Below the pieces are notes generated by a model, which was not told where the DNA came from, did no database searches, and saw nothing but the letters and a program-made list of their open reading frames with translations. This document shows, piece by piece, positions 15,002-24,514 of a stretch of 38,970 nucleotides of DNA. Source of the stretch: Rhodobacter sp. (GTDB taxonomy: Bacteria > Pseudomonadota > Alphaproteobacteria > Rhodobacterales > Rhodobacteraceae). The position numbers and the translations under genes were made by a program. How positions within the stretch are numbered: position 1 is the first letter of the stretch; each line of letters opens with the position of its first letter. Location of the stretch: assembly GCA_026708635.1 (NCBI GenBank), contig JAPOUP010000027.1, forward strand, positions 1 through 38,970, in the 5' to 3' direction.

Positions 15002-16039
15002 CTACGAACGTTGCCAGAGCCACGCACCGTCGCTACGCAACGTCCGGTCAGCCCTGCCAAGCTTTCGCAGATGGTTGAGATGCGCCATGGACTCCACAAG
15101 CGCCAGCCCGTATTCGCCCGGTCCGATCTCTCGCGCGAACAACGTCTTGAAACAGTCCACAGCGGTATGGGGTTCGCCCAAAAATTCGAGTAGCCGGTCA
15201 AGTGCGCCAAGATGGTTGTCGATGAGTTGCCTGAAGCGTTCCGGTAAACCGGTGAATGGACGCCCGTGTCCCGGCAGGACGAGCTGCGTGGCCGTTGCGC
15301 CCCGACGCAGCCGCTCGCAGGCTTCGATCCACTCACGGACCGGGTCGGCGTCAGGTTCGGTCGCGTAGACTCCCAGATTGGGCGAAATTGTCGGCAGCAA
15401 CTGGTCGCCGCCGATCACCAACTCCCCATCCCGTGACCAGAGCGTTGCGTGCTCGGGCCCATGACCTTCACCGATGCGCACGTCCCATTGCCGGCCTCCA
15501 ATCTCAATCACGTCTCCCTCCTGAATCCTCCGGAATCCCAGTGGCAGATGCGCCACAACGTCCGAGAAATTGAACGGGCGTTCCGCCCGGCGTTTCTCGA
15601 TCAGTTCTGATGGCATTCCTGCGCTGCGCCAAAAGTCCAGAGTCTCGGGAACCGGCGAAGGCTGTATGTCCAGAGTCAGCATCCTCGCCATCAGCCACGC
15701 GGTGCGGGTCGTGAAAAGTTCGGCACCCTGCGAGGTCTCGAACCATCCTGCCAGGCCGATGTGGTCCGGATGGTGATGGGTGACGAGGATCCGGCGCACT
15801 GGCGCGCCGTTCAAGGGTCCGGCAAACGCCTTCTCCCAAGCCGCGCGGCAGCTACCGGTGTCCAAGCCGGTGTCAACTATTGTCCAGCCATCCTTTTCGC
15901 GAAAGGCGTAGGAGTTGACATGGTCGGGTTTCATCGGGAGCTGCATGCGCAGCCAAAGAACCCCGTCGGCGAGTTCAACGGCCGCGCCCGCTTCCGGCGG
16001 GGTGGGGAATGGATAGCTCAGGCGTGCGTCGCGATCCAT
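15002..16039 (-). CDS. Metallo-beta-lactamase-fold hydrolase
   Basis: This cytoplasmic 345-residue enzyme has the MBL metal motif HxHxDH in THHHPDHIGLAGW (87-99). Further metal-ligand regions are GEGHGPEHATLW, GGDQLLPTISPN and the C-terminal LPGHGRPFTG, followed by a LACTB2-like helical tail. Family members hydrolyse thioesters, cyclic phosphates or other esters; the substrate here is unknown. I use the ATG at 16039, which overlaps the stop of the acyl-CoA dehydrogenase gene by one base (TAATG), rather than a longer frame reaching into that gene. This tight coupling suggests a role in the same acyl-CoA pathway, for example hydrolysis of an acyl-CoA thioester, but that is inference. Confidence 0.88.
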   Translation of the reverse strand: MDRDARLSYPFPTPPEAGAAVELADGVLWLRMQLPMKPDHVNSYAFREKDGWTIVDTGLDTGSCRAAWEKAFAGPLNGAPVRRILVTHHHPDHIGLAGWFETSQGAELFTTRTAWLMARMLTLDIQPSPVPETLDFWRSAGMPSELIEKRRAERPFNFSDVVAHLPLGFRRIQEGDVIEIGGRQWDVRIGEGHGPEHATLWSRDGELVIGGDQLLPTISPNLGVYATEPDADPVREWIEACERLRRGATATQLVLPGHGRPFTGLPERFRQLIDNHLGALDRLLEFLGEPHTAVDCFKTLFAREIGPGEYGLALVESMAHLNHLRKLGRADRTLRSDGAWLWQRS

Positions 16040-17751
16040 TATACCGCAAGCGCCTCGGGTCCGAGCGCGTCTATTCCTTCCGAGCCTTCCCGGACATGGG
16101 TGCATAACCCGATATGCTCCGGTAGAAGCCGTGCCAAAAAGAACCTTGCGAGAGCTTCGCGTGCACCCCCACGCCCAGCCACTGCCGCCTTCAGATGATA
16201 ATGTCCCCCGAGCACTCTCGCGAAAGCGCGCAGGTAGGGCACCGCGACGGCGTACCGCTCGTTCGGTCGCTTGGCCACTAACCATTCGGTTGTGTCACGC
16301 AATCTCTTCGCCGCTTCACTTACCGACTGCGAGGGGCCGGGCAAAACATGGTTGGCGGCCTCTGCGCTCGACATGATTTCATCGATAAGCCGATTGGCCG
16401 CCGCACCGCCATCCATCATTTTGCGGCCCACGAGGTCGATCGACTGGATTCCGTTCGTTCCTTCGTAGATCGCGGTGACCCGAACGTCCCGATAAAACTG
16501 CCCTGCGCCGGTCTCCTCAATATATCCCATTCCACCGTGGACCTGGATACCCATTTCGGCCACGGCGATTCCGGAGTCCGTTCCATAGGCTTTCGCGATC
16601 GGTGTCAGCAGCGCGGCTCTCGCCCGCCAGCCGGGATCATCGGTGGCGCCTGCCATGTCCAATGCCACCGCGGTGGAGAGCGCGATGGACCGAGCGGCGA
16701 AAAGCTCGGCCTTCATTGTCGCCAGCATCCGCCGAACGTCGGCATGATCGATGATCGCACCTGTACCGTCCGGAACGGGCGACCGCCCCTGCCGGCGATC
16801 CATCGCGTGCTGAAATGCCTGTTGGAACGCGCCTTCCGCACAGCCGATTCCCTGCACTCCCACGCCTAACCGCGCATTGTTCATCATGGTGAACATCGCC
16901 GCCATGCCGCCATGCTCGCGTCCGACTATCCAGCCAGTCGCGCCATCGTACTGCATTACGGCAGTGGGCGAGCCGTGAAGACCCATCTTATGCTCGAGGC
17001 TCACAACCCTGAGCGAGTTCGCCGCACCCGGTTTACCGTTGGGGTCCGGAATCAGCTTAGGCACCAGAAACAGTGAGAGTCCCTTGGTGCCGGGCGCCGC
17101 GTCAGGCAGTCGCGCGAGTACGAGATGGCAGACGTTCTCCGAGAAATCGTTGTCCGCCCACGAAATGAAGATTTTTTGCCCGGTGATCGCGTAGGAGCCA
17201 TCTCCGATCGGCTTCGCTTTCGAGCGAAGCGCGCCAACATCGCTTCCTGCCTGCGGTTCGGTCAGGTTCATCGTTCCGCACCACTCACCATTGACGAGTT
17301 TGGGAAGGTAGAGACCCCTCATCGCTTCACTGGCATGGTTCTCCAAAGCCTCGATCTGTCCCTGGGTCATCAATGGATTGAGTTGAAGTGCCGGACATGA
17401 CGCGGACATCATATCATTGATGGCGGTTGAAACCGTAAGCGGCAGGCCCATGCCGCCATATTCGGGCCGCGCGCTGACGGCGACCCAGCCGCCTTCGGCG
17501 ATTGCGCGGTAGGCCTCCGCAAAACCCGGAGACGTGCGCACGACCCCGTTTTCAAGGTGCGCCGGGTGGACATCGCCGCTCCGGCGGACCGGCGCGAGCA
17601 CTTCCTCGCAGAGCTTCCCGGCCTCGCTCAGGATGGCCTCAACGGTGGTTAGGTCCATATCCGCGAACCGTAGGGTCGCGTTCACTTTCCCGAAGCCGAT
17701 GACTTGTTCGAACAGGAACCTGAACTCTGGAATTGGCGCGCGAAATGACAT
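16039..17751 (-). CDS. Acyl-CoA dehydrogenase, long DmdC-like type
   Basis: This FAD enzyme oxidises an acyl-CoA to the 2,3-enoyl-CoA. At 570 residues it belongs to the long group with an extra C-terminal domain, which includes 3-methylmercaptopropionyl-CoA dehydrogenase (DmdC) of dimethylsulfoniopropionate breakdown. The FAD/substrate signature reads MNLTEPQAGSDVG (161-173). KIFISWADND is at 193-202, and the catalytic-base motif YEGTNGIQ places the glutamate at residue 430. VHGGMGYIEE is at 404-412. The ATG at 17751 gives the family N-terminus (MSFRAPIPEFRFLFE). The hydrolase gene downstream overlaps by one base. DmdC-like sequences are abundant in marine alphaproteobacteria, but many act on other short or branched acyl-CoAs, so no gene symbol is assigned. 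Confidence 0.9.
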   Translation of the reverse strand: MSFRAPIPEFRFLFEQVIGFGKVNATLRFADMDLTTVEAILSEAGKLCEEVLAPVRRSGDVHPAHLENGVVRTSPGFAEAYRAIAEGGWVAVSARPEYGGMGLPLTVSTAINDMMSASCPALQLNPLMTQGQIEALENHASEAMRGLYLPKLVNGEWCGTMNLTEPQAGSDVGALRSKAKPIGDGSYAITGQKIFISWADNDFSENVCHLVLARLPDAAPGTKGLSLFLVPKLIPDPNGKPGAANSLRVVSLEHKMGLHGSPTAVMQYDGATGWIVGREHGGMAAMFTMMNNARLGVGVQGIGCAEGAFQQAFQHAMDRRQGRSPVPDGTGAIIDHADVRRMLATMKAELFAARSIALSTAVALDMAGATDDPGWRARAALLTPIAKAYGTDSGIAVAEMGIQVHGGMGYIEETGAGQFYRDVRVTAIYEGTNGIQSIDLVGRKMMDGGAAANRLIDEIMSSAEAANHVLPGPSQSVSEAAKRLRDTTEWLVAKRPNERYAVAVPYLRAFARVLGGHYHLKAAVAGRGGAREALARFFLARLLPEHIGLCTHVREGSEGIDALGPEALAV

Positions 17752-18307
17752 CCTATGCCCTTCAGGTTGGTTTGGCAGGCGTCAGTGTGCCCGATATGGC
17801 CCGACCTCCGGAGATGCGCAAGCGCACGGTGTGTGTGTCGGCTCCGCCGCCGCTGTCGGGATTTGCGCGGGCATGGTTTCCGATATTCGGGGACTGGCGT
17901 CGCCATCCGGACGTTCCGGCAGACCCGTTCCGGACCGCCCGGACGGCGGGTCGCTCCGGGAACGTTATAATTCGCCGATCGAACGCAGCCCTGGGGATAT
18001 GCGAGACGTACCTGTTTTGAGCCAGACGACGGATACCGCGAGGAGGCCCAGGTCGACGGCCACCGGAGCGGCAACCGATTACGCGCACCGCTGGGGGAAC
18101 GGTCTGAGGGGCTTTCCGGGCCAAGTTGGATGCGTTCGGCCATTGGCCATAGCGCCGGGTTCTCCGCGGTTCTTGAATACGCTCTGGGCACAGTTACACT
18201 GTCTCCGTATGGAGTCTGCACGGCTTACGTGTGTTAGTGTCCGCAATTAAGTCATATGTCACCGCATCCGTCCTCGTATGGCAAAATTGGTGAAGGATTC
18301 CGTGTAG
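17752..18307. other. Long divergent intergenic region, no gene recognised
   Basis: About 555 bases separate the divergent dehydrogenase and tsaC genes. Frames of up to roughly 240 codons are open across it, but their translations are Arg/Pro-rich and unlike any protein I recognise, as expected for chance frames in G+C-rich DNA. It must contain the promoters of both flanking genes; GAAGGA at about 18292 is a plausible, somewhat distant ribosome site for tsaC. Confidence 0.4.
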
Positions 18308-19252
18308 ATGGATGAATCGCTGACCGAAATCCTCGCCATCGATGACGCCGGACTCGCCCGCGCCGCCGCCATCCTTCAAAACGGTGGGCTTGTGGCCTTT
18401 CCGACCGAAACCGTTTACGGTCTGGGTGCGGATGCCACGAGTGGCGCGGCGGTGGCGCGCGTATTCGAGGCTAAACGCCGCCCTGCGTTCAATCCTCTGA
18501 TCGTTCATTTGCGGGACCTTTCCCATGCCCGCCGTCTGGTTCGGTTCGACCCGGTTTCGGAAAGGCTCGCGGAATCCTTCTGGCCGGGGGCGCTGACACT
18601 CGTCCTGCCAAAGCTCGGCGGAGCCGACATCGATCCTCTGGCCACGGCCGGTCTGGACAGTATCGCGGTACGTGTCCCCGATCACCCGGTCGCCTTGCGC
18701 CTGCTCGCAAAGACCGGCAGGCCGATTGCCGCACCCTCCGCCAACCCCTCCGGCAAGGTTAGCCCTACAACGGCAGGTCATGTCGCCGCTGGCCTGTCCG
18801 GACGCATTGACGCGATCCTTGATGGTGGACACTGTGCGATAGGCCTTGAATCCACAATTGTCGCCCCGGGCCCCGTGCTTCTAAGGCCGGGTGGACTTAC
18901 GGTGGAGGAAATGGAGGCCCGCATCGGCGCAAGGCTATCGGTGCGTGACGATCCGGATATGCCGAACGCCCCCGGACAGATCGCCTCGCATTACTCGCCG
19001 GGTGTTCCGCTACGACTGAACGCCTCATGCAGGCGTAGTGGTGAGGTTCTGGTCGGGTTTGGCCCGGTAACGAATGCTGACCTCAGTCTTTCGCCCAGTG
19101 GAAATCTTGTCGAAGCCGCGGCCAACCTGTTCAGGTGTCTCCAAGCTCTCGATACGCGGGGGCGCGCGGCCGCGGTGTCGCCGATTCCGGAAACGGGACT
19201 GGGCAGGGCCATCAACGACCGTTTGAGACGGGCAGCCGCGCCGCTGACCTGA
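18308..19252 (+). CDS. tsaC: L-threonylcarbamoyladenylate synthase, Sua5/YwlC type
   Basis: The enzyme makes threonylcarbamoyl-AMP from threonine, bicarbonate and ATP for the t6A37 modification of ANN-decoding tRNAs. At 314 residues it is the two-domain Sua5 type. The YrdC domain starts with GGLVAFPTETVYGLGADA and the KxR-like nucleotide site EAKRRPAFNPLIVHL. It continues with SFWPGALTLVLPK, the VRVPDHPVAL strand, PIAAPSANPSGKVSPT and ESTIVAP. A linker containing PGQIASHYSPGVPLRL leads to the Sua5 C-terminal domain. It is transcribed towards yqgE and separated from it by 39 bases. Very secure. Confidence 0.95.
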   Translation: MDESLTEILAIDDAGLARAAAILQNGGLVAFPTETVYGLGADATSGAAVARVFEAKRRPAFNPLIVHLRDLSHARRLVRFDPVSERLAESFWPGALTLVLPKLGGADIDPLATAGLDSIAVRVPDHPVALRLLAKTGRPIAAPSANPSGKVSPTTAGHVAAGLSGRIDAILDGGHCAIGLESTIVAPGPVLLRPGGLTVEEMEARIGARLSVRDDPDMPNAPGQIASHYSPGVPLRLNASCRRSGEVLVGFGPVTNADLSLSPSGNLVEAAANLFRCLQALDTRGRAAAVSPIPETGLGRAINDRLRRAAAPLT

Positions 19253-19260
19253 CCCAACGC

Positions 19261-19283
19261 CGTCCCACGACGCTGGCGGGACG
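19261..19283. terminator. Dyad in the convergent tsaC/yqgE gap
   Basis: CGTCCC and GGGACG form a six-base stem with an 11-base loop in the 39-base gap between the convergent tsaC and yqgE stops. Its place suggests a bidirectional terminator, but neither side has a T-run. Confidence 0.35.
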
Positions 19284-19291
19284 ATTGATGT

Positions 19292-19861
19292 TCAGGCCCT
19301 TCCCGCCTGCGGGCTCAGCATGATCGGATCGATCCCGAGGGACGCCAGCGCCGCTACCCATTTACCTTCGTCATCGGTGGAAAACACGATATCGGGCAGG
19401 GCCTCGCACGTCAGCCAGCCGTTACGCTGTATCTCTTCCTCCAGTTGCCCGGATCCCCAGCCGGCATAACCCAACGCGAGAATGCGCCTTTCCGGACCGC
19501 CACCCTCCGCCATGGCCTGAAGGATATCCAGAGTTGCGGTCATTCCAAAGCGGTCGTCAACGCGCAGCGTTGAATTCGGAATCATGTATTCGCCGGAATG
19601 CAGCACGAAACCACGGCCGTGCTCGACCGGGCCTCCGAAGTGAACCGGCATTCCGCCACTCTGGTCGCCGGGGGAGATGTCAAGCTGTTTAAGCAGGTCT
19701 TTCAGTCTCAGGTCGGAGGCGGGTTTGTTTATGATAAGGCCCATCGAGCCGTCCGCCGAATGGGCACACATGAAAATCACGCTCTTCTCGAAGCGTGGAT
19801 CGCCCATTCCGGGCATGGCAATCAGCAGTTTGCCGGACAGGTCTACGAAATCGATGTTCAT
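19292..19861 (-). CDS. YqgE/AlgH family protein
   Basis: This 189-residue protein of the UPF0301/DUF179 family starts [19 protein letters not shown] and has the family hallmarks [44 protein letters not shown] and the C-terminal [14 protein letters not shown]. The fold is known, but the molecular function is not settled; AlgH was first linked to alginate regulation in Pseudomonas. An extension to 19930 is open, but the family starts at the ATG at 19861. It is divergent from the DsbD alpha-domain gene across about 100 bases. Family call very secure, function unknown. Confidence 0.93.
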   Translation of the reverse strand: MNIDFVDLSGKLLIAMPGMGDPRFEKSVIFMCAHSADGSMGLIINKPASDLRLKDLLKQLDISPGDQSGGMPVHFGGPVEHGRGFVLHSGEYMIPNSTLRVDDRFGMTATLDILQAMAEGGGPERRILALGYAGWGSGQLEEEIQRNGWLTCEALPDIVFSTDDEGKWVAALASLGIDPIMLSPQAGRA

Positions 19862-19958
19862 GGATACAGCATAACGCAATGCCCGGGTCGATGCGCAAGT
19901 GCGACTGACTGACCGATAGCGCCCGTTCATTCGATTGTGATTTCCTCCCTGCCGCTGA

Positions 19959-20789
19959 ATGCCTAGATTGACCGCTATGCTAGGCCTTCTGAAATTCTCG
20001 GCACTCTCTCTGTGTCTATCGTATACGGTGGCATTCGCCGATTCGGACCACTTTTCGCTTGATGATGTGGTTCAATTCGATGTTCTGCCCGGATGGCGTA
20101 CGGAAACCGGCACTCACGTAGCGGCTTTGCGGGTCCGTCTCGCACCGGGCTGGAAAACCTACTGGCGCGCGCCCGGAGAAACGAGCGTTCCCCCGCGGTT
20201 CGACTGGTCAGGCAGCCGCAATCTTGCATCGGTCGATCTTCACTGGCCCGTTCCCGAGGTTTTTTTCCTGAACGGGCTGCGTTCCGTGGGCTATAGTGAC
20301 GAACTGGTGCTGCCCATCGAGCTGACTCCACATTCCCAAGGCAAGCGTGTGGCCCTTCGCTCGGAAGTCGCGCTTGGCGTTTGCAAGGATATCTGCATGC
20401 CCGTCAATGCCCGGATTTCCGCTGATCTAAGCGGTCGGGGGAACCGGGATCCGCGCATTGACGCGGCGCTCGAATCAAGACCGCTAACCGCCGGGGAGGC
20501 GGGACTGAAGACAATAACCTGTGAAGTCGAACCCATTTCGGATGGCCTGCGCCTGACCGCCGATATCGACATGCCGGAAATCGGGTCGCACGAAGTCGTT
20601 GTGTTCGAGCTGCCTGACCGTTCCGTCTGGGTGGCGGACGCCAGTACGCTAAGGACGGGAAACAGACTCACGGCGGTGACCGAACTGGTGCCGCCGTCCG
20701 GAAAGCCTTTCCTTCTTGACAGGAGTTCGATTCGCGTGACCGTGCTCAGCGGCGAGCGCGCGGTAGACATCGACGGCTGTGCTGGGTAG
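19959..20789 (+). CDS. Periplasmic DsbD alpha-domain protein (stand-alone)
   Basis: This exported 276-residue protein has a signal peptide (hydrophobic core [18 protein letters not shown], cleavage after about residue 27). The mature part resembles the N-terminal immunoglobulin-like domain of DsbD/Scs[16 protein letters not shown] (60-74), [11 protein letters not shown] and the redox motif CKDIC (Cys142 and Cys146). DsbD itself continues with eight membrane helices and a thioredoxin domain; these are absent, so this protein would shuttle electrons between an unlinked membrane thiol transporter (CcdA or DsbD type) and periplasmic substrates. A second ATG at 19977 could equally be the start, as neither has a clear ribosome site. 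Fold good; partner unknown. Confidence 0.85.
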   Translation: MPRLTAMLGLLKFSALSLCLSYTVAFADSDHFSLDDVVQFDVLPGWRTETGTHVAALRVRLAPGWKTYWRAPGETSVPPRFDWSGSRNLASVDLHWPVPEVFFLNGLRSVGYSDELVLPIELTPHSQGKRVALRSEVALGVCKDICMPVNARISADLSGRGNRDPRIDAALESRPLTAGEAGLKTITCEVEPISDGLRLTADIDMPEIGSHEVVVFELPDRSVWVADASTLRTGNRLTAVTELVPPSGKPFLLDRSSIRVTVLSGERAVDIDGCAG

Positions 20790-20832
20790 CGTTTCCCTCC
20801 GACGACTTTCAGCGAGATCAAAGCCAGAACGT

Positions 20833-20863
20833 CCCGGCGAATGTCCTCCTGCGGACGGCCGGG
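20833..20863. terminator. Nested dyad between two convergent genes
   Basis: CCCGGC/GCCGGG encloses an inner GTCC-TCCTGC-GGAC hairpin in the 100-base gap between the convergent DsbD-domain gene and the RND pump gene. It is placed as a bidirectional terminator candidate, but there is no T-run. Confidence 0.3.
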
Positions 20864-20889
20864 CCGACATCCGGGGTTCCCACCCGTTC

Positions 20890-23800
20890 TTATGTCTTTC
20901 GCGCGGGGCGGAAGATAGCCAGGAGTGTGGCGGAAAACACGTATGTCACGACAAGCAGCACGGTGGTTCCCGCGGCGAACAGCGCGAACGCGAATGAGAG
21001 CGCGGACGTACCCGCCATCTCAGCCCATGCCGTCGGTAGGCGCTCCAGCAGAAACGGAGGCAGCGCGCCGTTCAGGGTTGTCCAACCCAACGTTCCGGCG
21101 AACAGTCCCGCGACGGCTACCGCCGCAGCCGCCGTAGCAGCCGCTGCCGGCCATCCCCGCCGCCTGAGCCTCAACGCGCGCCGCAGGCCACTGAGCTGGT
21201 GGCCTATGTCCTGCTGCAGAGCCATCAGAGCGGGAATGACCAATAGAACAAGCAGCATGCCGAAGCCCAGTCCGTAAACCAGCGTGATCACGGTCGGTTT
21301 CAGGAACTGTGCCTGCTGCGACTGCTCGTAAAGAAGTGGCGAGAGGCCCAGCACGGTGGTGAGTGTTGTCAGAAGCACCGCCCTGAGTCGGTCGCAGACA
21401 CCATCGACGATTGCCGGAAACAGCCCGCGCTCGCGGGCGTAACCATCGATTGTCGTCGCCAGCACGATGGAGTCATTGATGATGATTCCCGTCATCCCGA
21501 TCAGCCCGACCACGGAGAACATGCTCAGCGGGACATCCCAGTGAAGATGACCCCAGAAAGCGCCCGTCAGGCCGAACGGAATGACGGCCATCACGACCAA
21601 CGGCCTGATCCAGCTCGAGAATATCCATGAAAGACAGAGGTATATGCCCAGAAGACACAGTAGGAATCCGACGCGTGCGTTGTCGAGGAACTCCTTTTCC
21701 TCCTCGACCAGTCCGGATAGCGCCGACGTGACCCCGAACCTCTCCTCGATCGCCGGAAGAAAGTCGGACCGCAGCGTCTGAATGATTTCGTTGGCGCGCG
21801 CCGGATCGTCTTCGGAAATGTCGCCGGTGATCGAAACGAGTCTAAGGCCGTTTTCCCGCCGCACCGTCGAGAAGCCCTCTCGCGTCTCGACGCTGACGAT
21901 GTCCGCGAGCGGTACGTATTCACCGGCCTGCGTCCGCATCCTGGTCCGTTCAAGGAAATCGGCCGTGAGCTCGTCCGCCGGGAGTTCCACCCAGATCGAC
22001 GCGCTACGCAGACCGACGGGATATGTCGCCGCTTCGACACCGTTCAGCCGGTTTCTCAGAATTTTGCCGAGTTCATCGGTGGTGAAGCCCAGTGCCTTGC
22101 CTTGCGGTGTAAGTTGGAGGACGAGCTCTTCCTTGTCGAATGAGAGCGAGTCCTCAAGCGCCGAGATCTCCGGATATTGCCCAAGCTGGGTTTTCAGGGC
22201 CTCCGCGGCGGCTTTCAGGGTGTCGTTGTCGGTACCGTAAAGCTGCACATCCAGGGCATCGCCTCCGGGGCCCACGCGCCATCCCCTAAAGCTGATCGTC
22301 TCCACCAATGGGTGGCGGCGGACTTCGTCCTGAAGCTCGCCGACGAACTGAAGGGAGGAATATGGGCGTAGATCCGCATCGATCAGCTCGATGCCGATGG
22401 CTCCGAGCTGGTAGGTTTCCTTGCTCTCGACGCCACTGAGACCCCGGCCGGTGTTGCCGCCAACCTCGGCGATGACATAGTCAAGCGGGGTCGTGCCGTG
22501 CCTCTCCTCCAAACGTCTGGCCACAGCGTCGGTCGCGCGCTGCATCTCGCGCATCATTTCCATCGTATCCTCGCGCGTTGCGCTGGGCGCCATGGCGAAG
22601 TTGCCGGAAACCGAACTCCGTTCAGGGGCGTTGAAAAACCGCCATTGCAGGTCGCCGGTAATGAAGGGCGCGATCTGGCTGGCAAGCACCAGCGCGGCGC
22701 CCGCGAGGACCGGGTAGCGCGCCACGACCACCTGGCGGATCAGCGGCCTGAAAACCGATTCGCGGAACCAACCGAACCCGATATTCACGACATGGCTGGG
22801 AAAGTCGTACCAATGTCGCTTCGTGGAGTGGGCCAGCGAGTGCGCCATGTGGTTAGGCAGAATCAGGAAACACTCCAGCAGCGACGCGGCGAGCACCACG
22901 ATCACCGTGAATGGAATATCGGCGATCAGATCCCCGAACCTGCCACCGATCGTCACCAGCCCGAAGAACGCGATGATGGTGGTCACCGTCGCCGAGAGGA
23001 CAGGGGGAAACATGCGTCGGGCAGCGTTCTCGGCGGCTTGGACCGGGGCCTCTCCCAGCCTTCTGGCGCGAAAATCGGCATGTTCGCCCACTACGATGGC
23101 GTCGTCCACGACAATTCCGAGCGTTATGATCAAGGCGAACAGCGAGATCATGTTGATGGTGAAGTCGAAGGCATACATCATCGCGAATGCCGCGGTCATC
23201 GCGACCGGAATGCCTGCCGCCACCCAGAATGCCGTACGGGCGTTGAGAAACAGGAATAGCAGCAGCACGACCAGACCGAGGCCGAGCAGTCCGTTTTCCA
23301 GCAGGATGTTGAGGCGGCCGGTGATTGCTTCCGCCCGCGTCCGGATCAGTTCAACGCTGACGGAGTCCGGGAGTGTCAGCCGAAACTCGTCCGCGACCCG
23401 CTCGACGGTGCGCTGGATGTCAATGGCGTCACCCTTGTCGCTACGGTCGACCCTTATGGAGACCGCCGCGTTCTCTCCCACGAAATACGCCCGCTCACGG
23501 TTGACTTCTCCCACGGTCACCGTACCGACGTCGCCGACCGTGAGCTTGGATCCGTCCGGATTCGACCGCAGGACAATTCCGGTGATTGCGTCGGCGTCGG
23601 TTTTCGCCACCCCGGTGCGGATCCTGGTGTTGGCGCCATCGACGTCTCCAGCCGGATCCGCCGCCGCCTCTCCCGCGATCGCATCGGCGATCTCGCGCAT
23701 CGAGAGGTCATTCTGGATAAGCGCCAGCGACGGCGTTTCGACGACTGTCCTGGGGTCGGCGATGCCACGAATGCTGGTTCGGGTGACACCCGCCGCGAAC

Positions 23801-24306
23801 AGGCGCGCGAGGAGTTCGTCAGCGAATCTACCAAGCTGGTCGACCCCGACGGGTCCGGTGATCACGACGTCGGTAACCCGGTCACGCCAGGCGCCGCGGC
23901 GCACCTCCGGTTCCTCCGCCTCTTCCGGCAGGTCGCCTACCGAGTCCACGGCCGTCTGAACATCGTCGAGGGCGCGTGACATATCCCAGCCGGGCTCGAA
24001 ATCAAGCGAGATGTTCGCCGAACCCTCACGGCTGGTCGCCTCGGAGCCTTCCACGCCCTCAAGCGACAGCAGCGCCGGCTCCAGGATCTGGACGATAGCG
24101 CGGTCGACGTCCGCGGCGCCGGCGCCCTGCCATGTGACGCCGACCCGAATGTTGTCGATGATGACATCCGGAAAGAACTGCGCGCGCATCTTCGGGAAAG
24201 CCGCGACCCCCGCGGCTATGAGAATCACCAGGAGCAGGTTGGCGGCCGTGCGGTGGCGTACGAAGTAGCTCAGTACGCCTCCGGCGCGCGGGAACCGCTC
24301 ATCCAT
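20890..24306 (-). CDS. RND efflux pump inner-membrane transporter (AcrB family)
   Basis: This 1138-residue proton-driven exporter has the two-fold RND architecture. A first membrane helix (LLLVILIAAGVAAF) is followed by a large periplasmic porter domain. A helix block follows with the essential acidic pair in LGIVVDDAIVVGEHADFRARRLG, then a second porter domain and a second block with LIGMTGIIINDSIVLATTIDG. The C-terminus has two extra hydrophobic segments beyond a typical 1040-residue AcrB (alanine-rich, after the usual end at about residue 1040). An ATG at 24306 with GGAAG seven bases upstream is used. Its membrane fusion partner lies upstream on the same strand but is separated by 208 bases, longer than usual, with nothing recognisable in the gap. 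No outer-membrane TolC homologue is nearby. Substrate unknown. Confidence 0.93.
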   Translation of the reverse strand: MDERFPRAGGVLSYFVRHRTAANLLLVILIAAGVAAFPKMRAQFFPDVIIDNIRVGVTWQGAGAADVDRAIVQILEPALLSLEGVEGSEATSREGSANISLDFEPGWDMSRALDDVQTAVDSVGDLPEEAEEPEVRRGAWRDRVTDVVITGPVGVDQLGRFADELLARLFAAGVTRTSIRGIADPRTVVETPSLALIQNDLSMREIADAIAGEAAADPAGDVDGANTRIRTGVAKTDADAITGIVLRSNPDGSKLTVGDVGTVTVGEVNRERAYFVGENAAVSIRVDRSDKGDAIDIQRTVERVADEFRLTLPDSVSVELIRTRAEAITGRLNILLENGLLGLGLVVLLLFLFLNARTAFWVAAGIPVAMTAAFAMMYAFDFTINMISLFALIITLGIVVDDAIVVGEHADFRARRLGEAPVQAAENAARRMFPPVLSATVTTIIAFFGLVTIGGRFGDLIADIPFTVIVVLAASLLECFLILPNHMAHSLAHSTKRHWYDFPSHVVNIGFGWFRESVFRPLIRQVVVARYPVLAGAALVLASQIAPFITGDLQWRFFNAPERSSVSGNFAMAPSATREDTMEMMREMQRATDAVARRLEERHGTTPLDYVIAEVGGNTGRGLSGVESKETYQLGAIGIELIDADLRPYSSLQFVGELQDEVRRHPLVETISFRGWRVGPGGDALDVQLYGTDNDTLKAAAEALKTQLGQYPEISALEDSLSFDKEELVLQLTPQGKALGFTTDELGKILRNRLNGVEAATYPVGLRSASIWVELPADELTADFLERTRMRTQAGEYVPLADIVSVETREGFSTVRRENGLRLVSITGDISEDDPARANEIIQTLRSDFLPAIEERFGVTSALSGLVEEEKEFLDNARVGFLLCLLGIYLCLSWIFSSWIRPLVVMAVIPFGLTGAFWGHLHWDVPLSMFSVVGLIGMTGIIINDSIVLATTIDGYARERGLFPAIVDGVCDRLRAVLLTTLTTVLGLSPLLYEQSQQAQFLKPTVITLVYGLGFGMLLVLLVIPALMALQQDIGHQLSGLRRALRLRRRGWPAAAATAAAAVAVAGLFAGTLGWTTLNGALPPFLLERLPTAWAEMAGTSALSFAFALFAAGTTVLLVVTYVFSATLLAIFRPARKT

Positions 24307-24514
24307 GACGGCACTTCCGGGGTCGGGATTCCGGAGCGGCGTTACCGGGGGTGGCGTTCCTTGAAACGGTTAAAGCCCTCTCCGCGTGTCTGTCGAGACC
24401 TCGGCAAGGGTTTCCGCGGGCGGGCGCGGAATTGGAAATACCGGCGGTTCGGGGATGCATGGTATCGGATAACGGTTGGCGGGGAACCCGGTCTCGGCGC
24501 ATGATCTGGTGACC

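Noticed and set aside
15002-16285. A longer 427-residue version of the hydrolase starting at 16285
   Set aside because: The extra 82 residues are the antiphase reading of the dehydrogenase C-terminus; the ATG at 16039 gives the family N-terminus and a one-base coupled overlap.
22498-23959. Long plus-strand open frames of 253 and 378 codons opposite the RND pump gene
   Set aside because: They are antisense readings of a well-matched transporter gene, with His/Arg- or Ser-rich translations and no recognisable domain.
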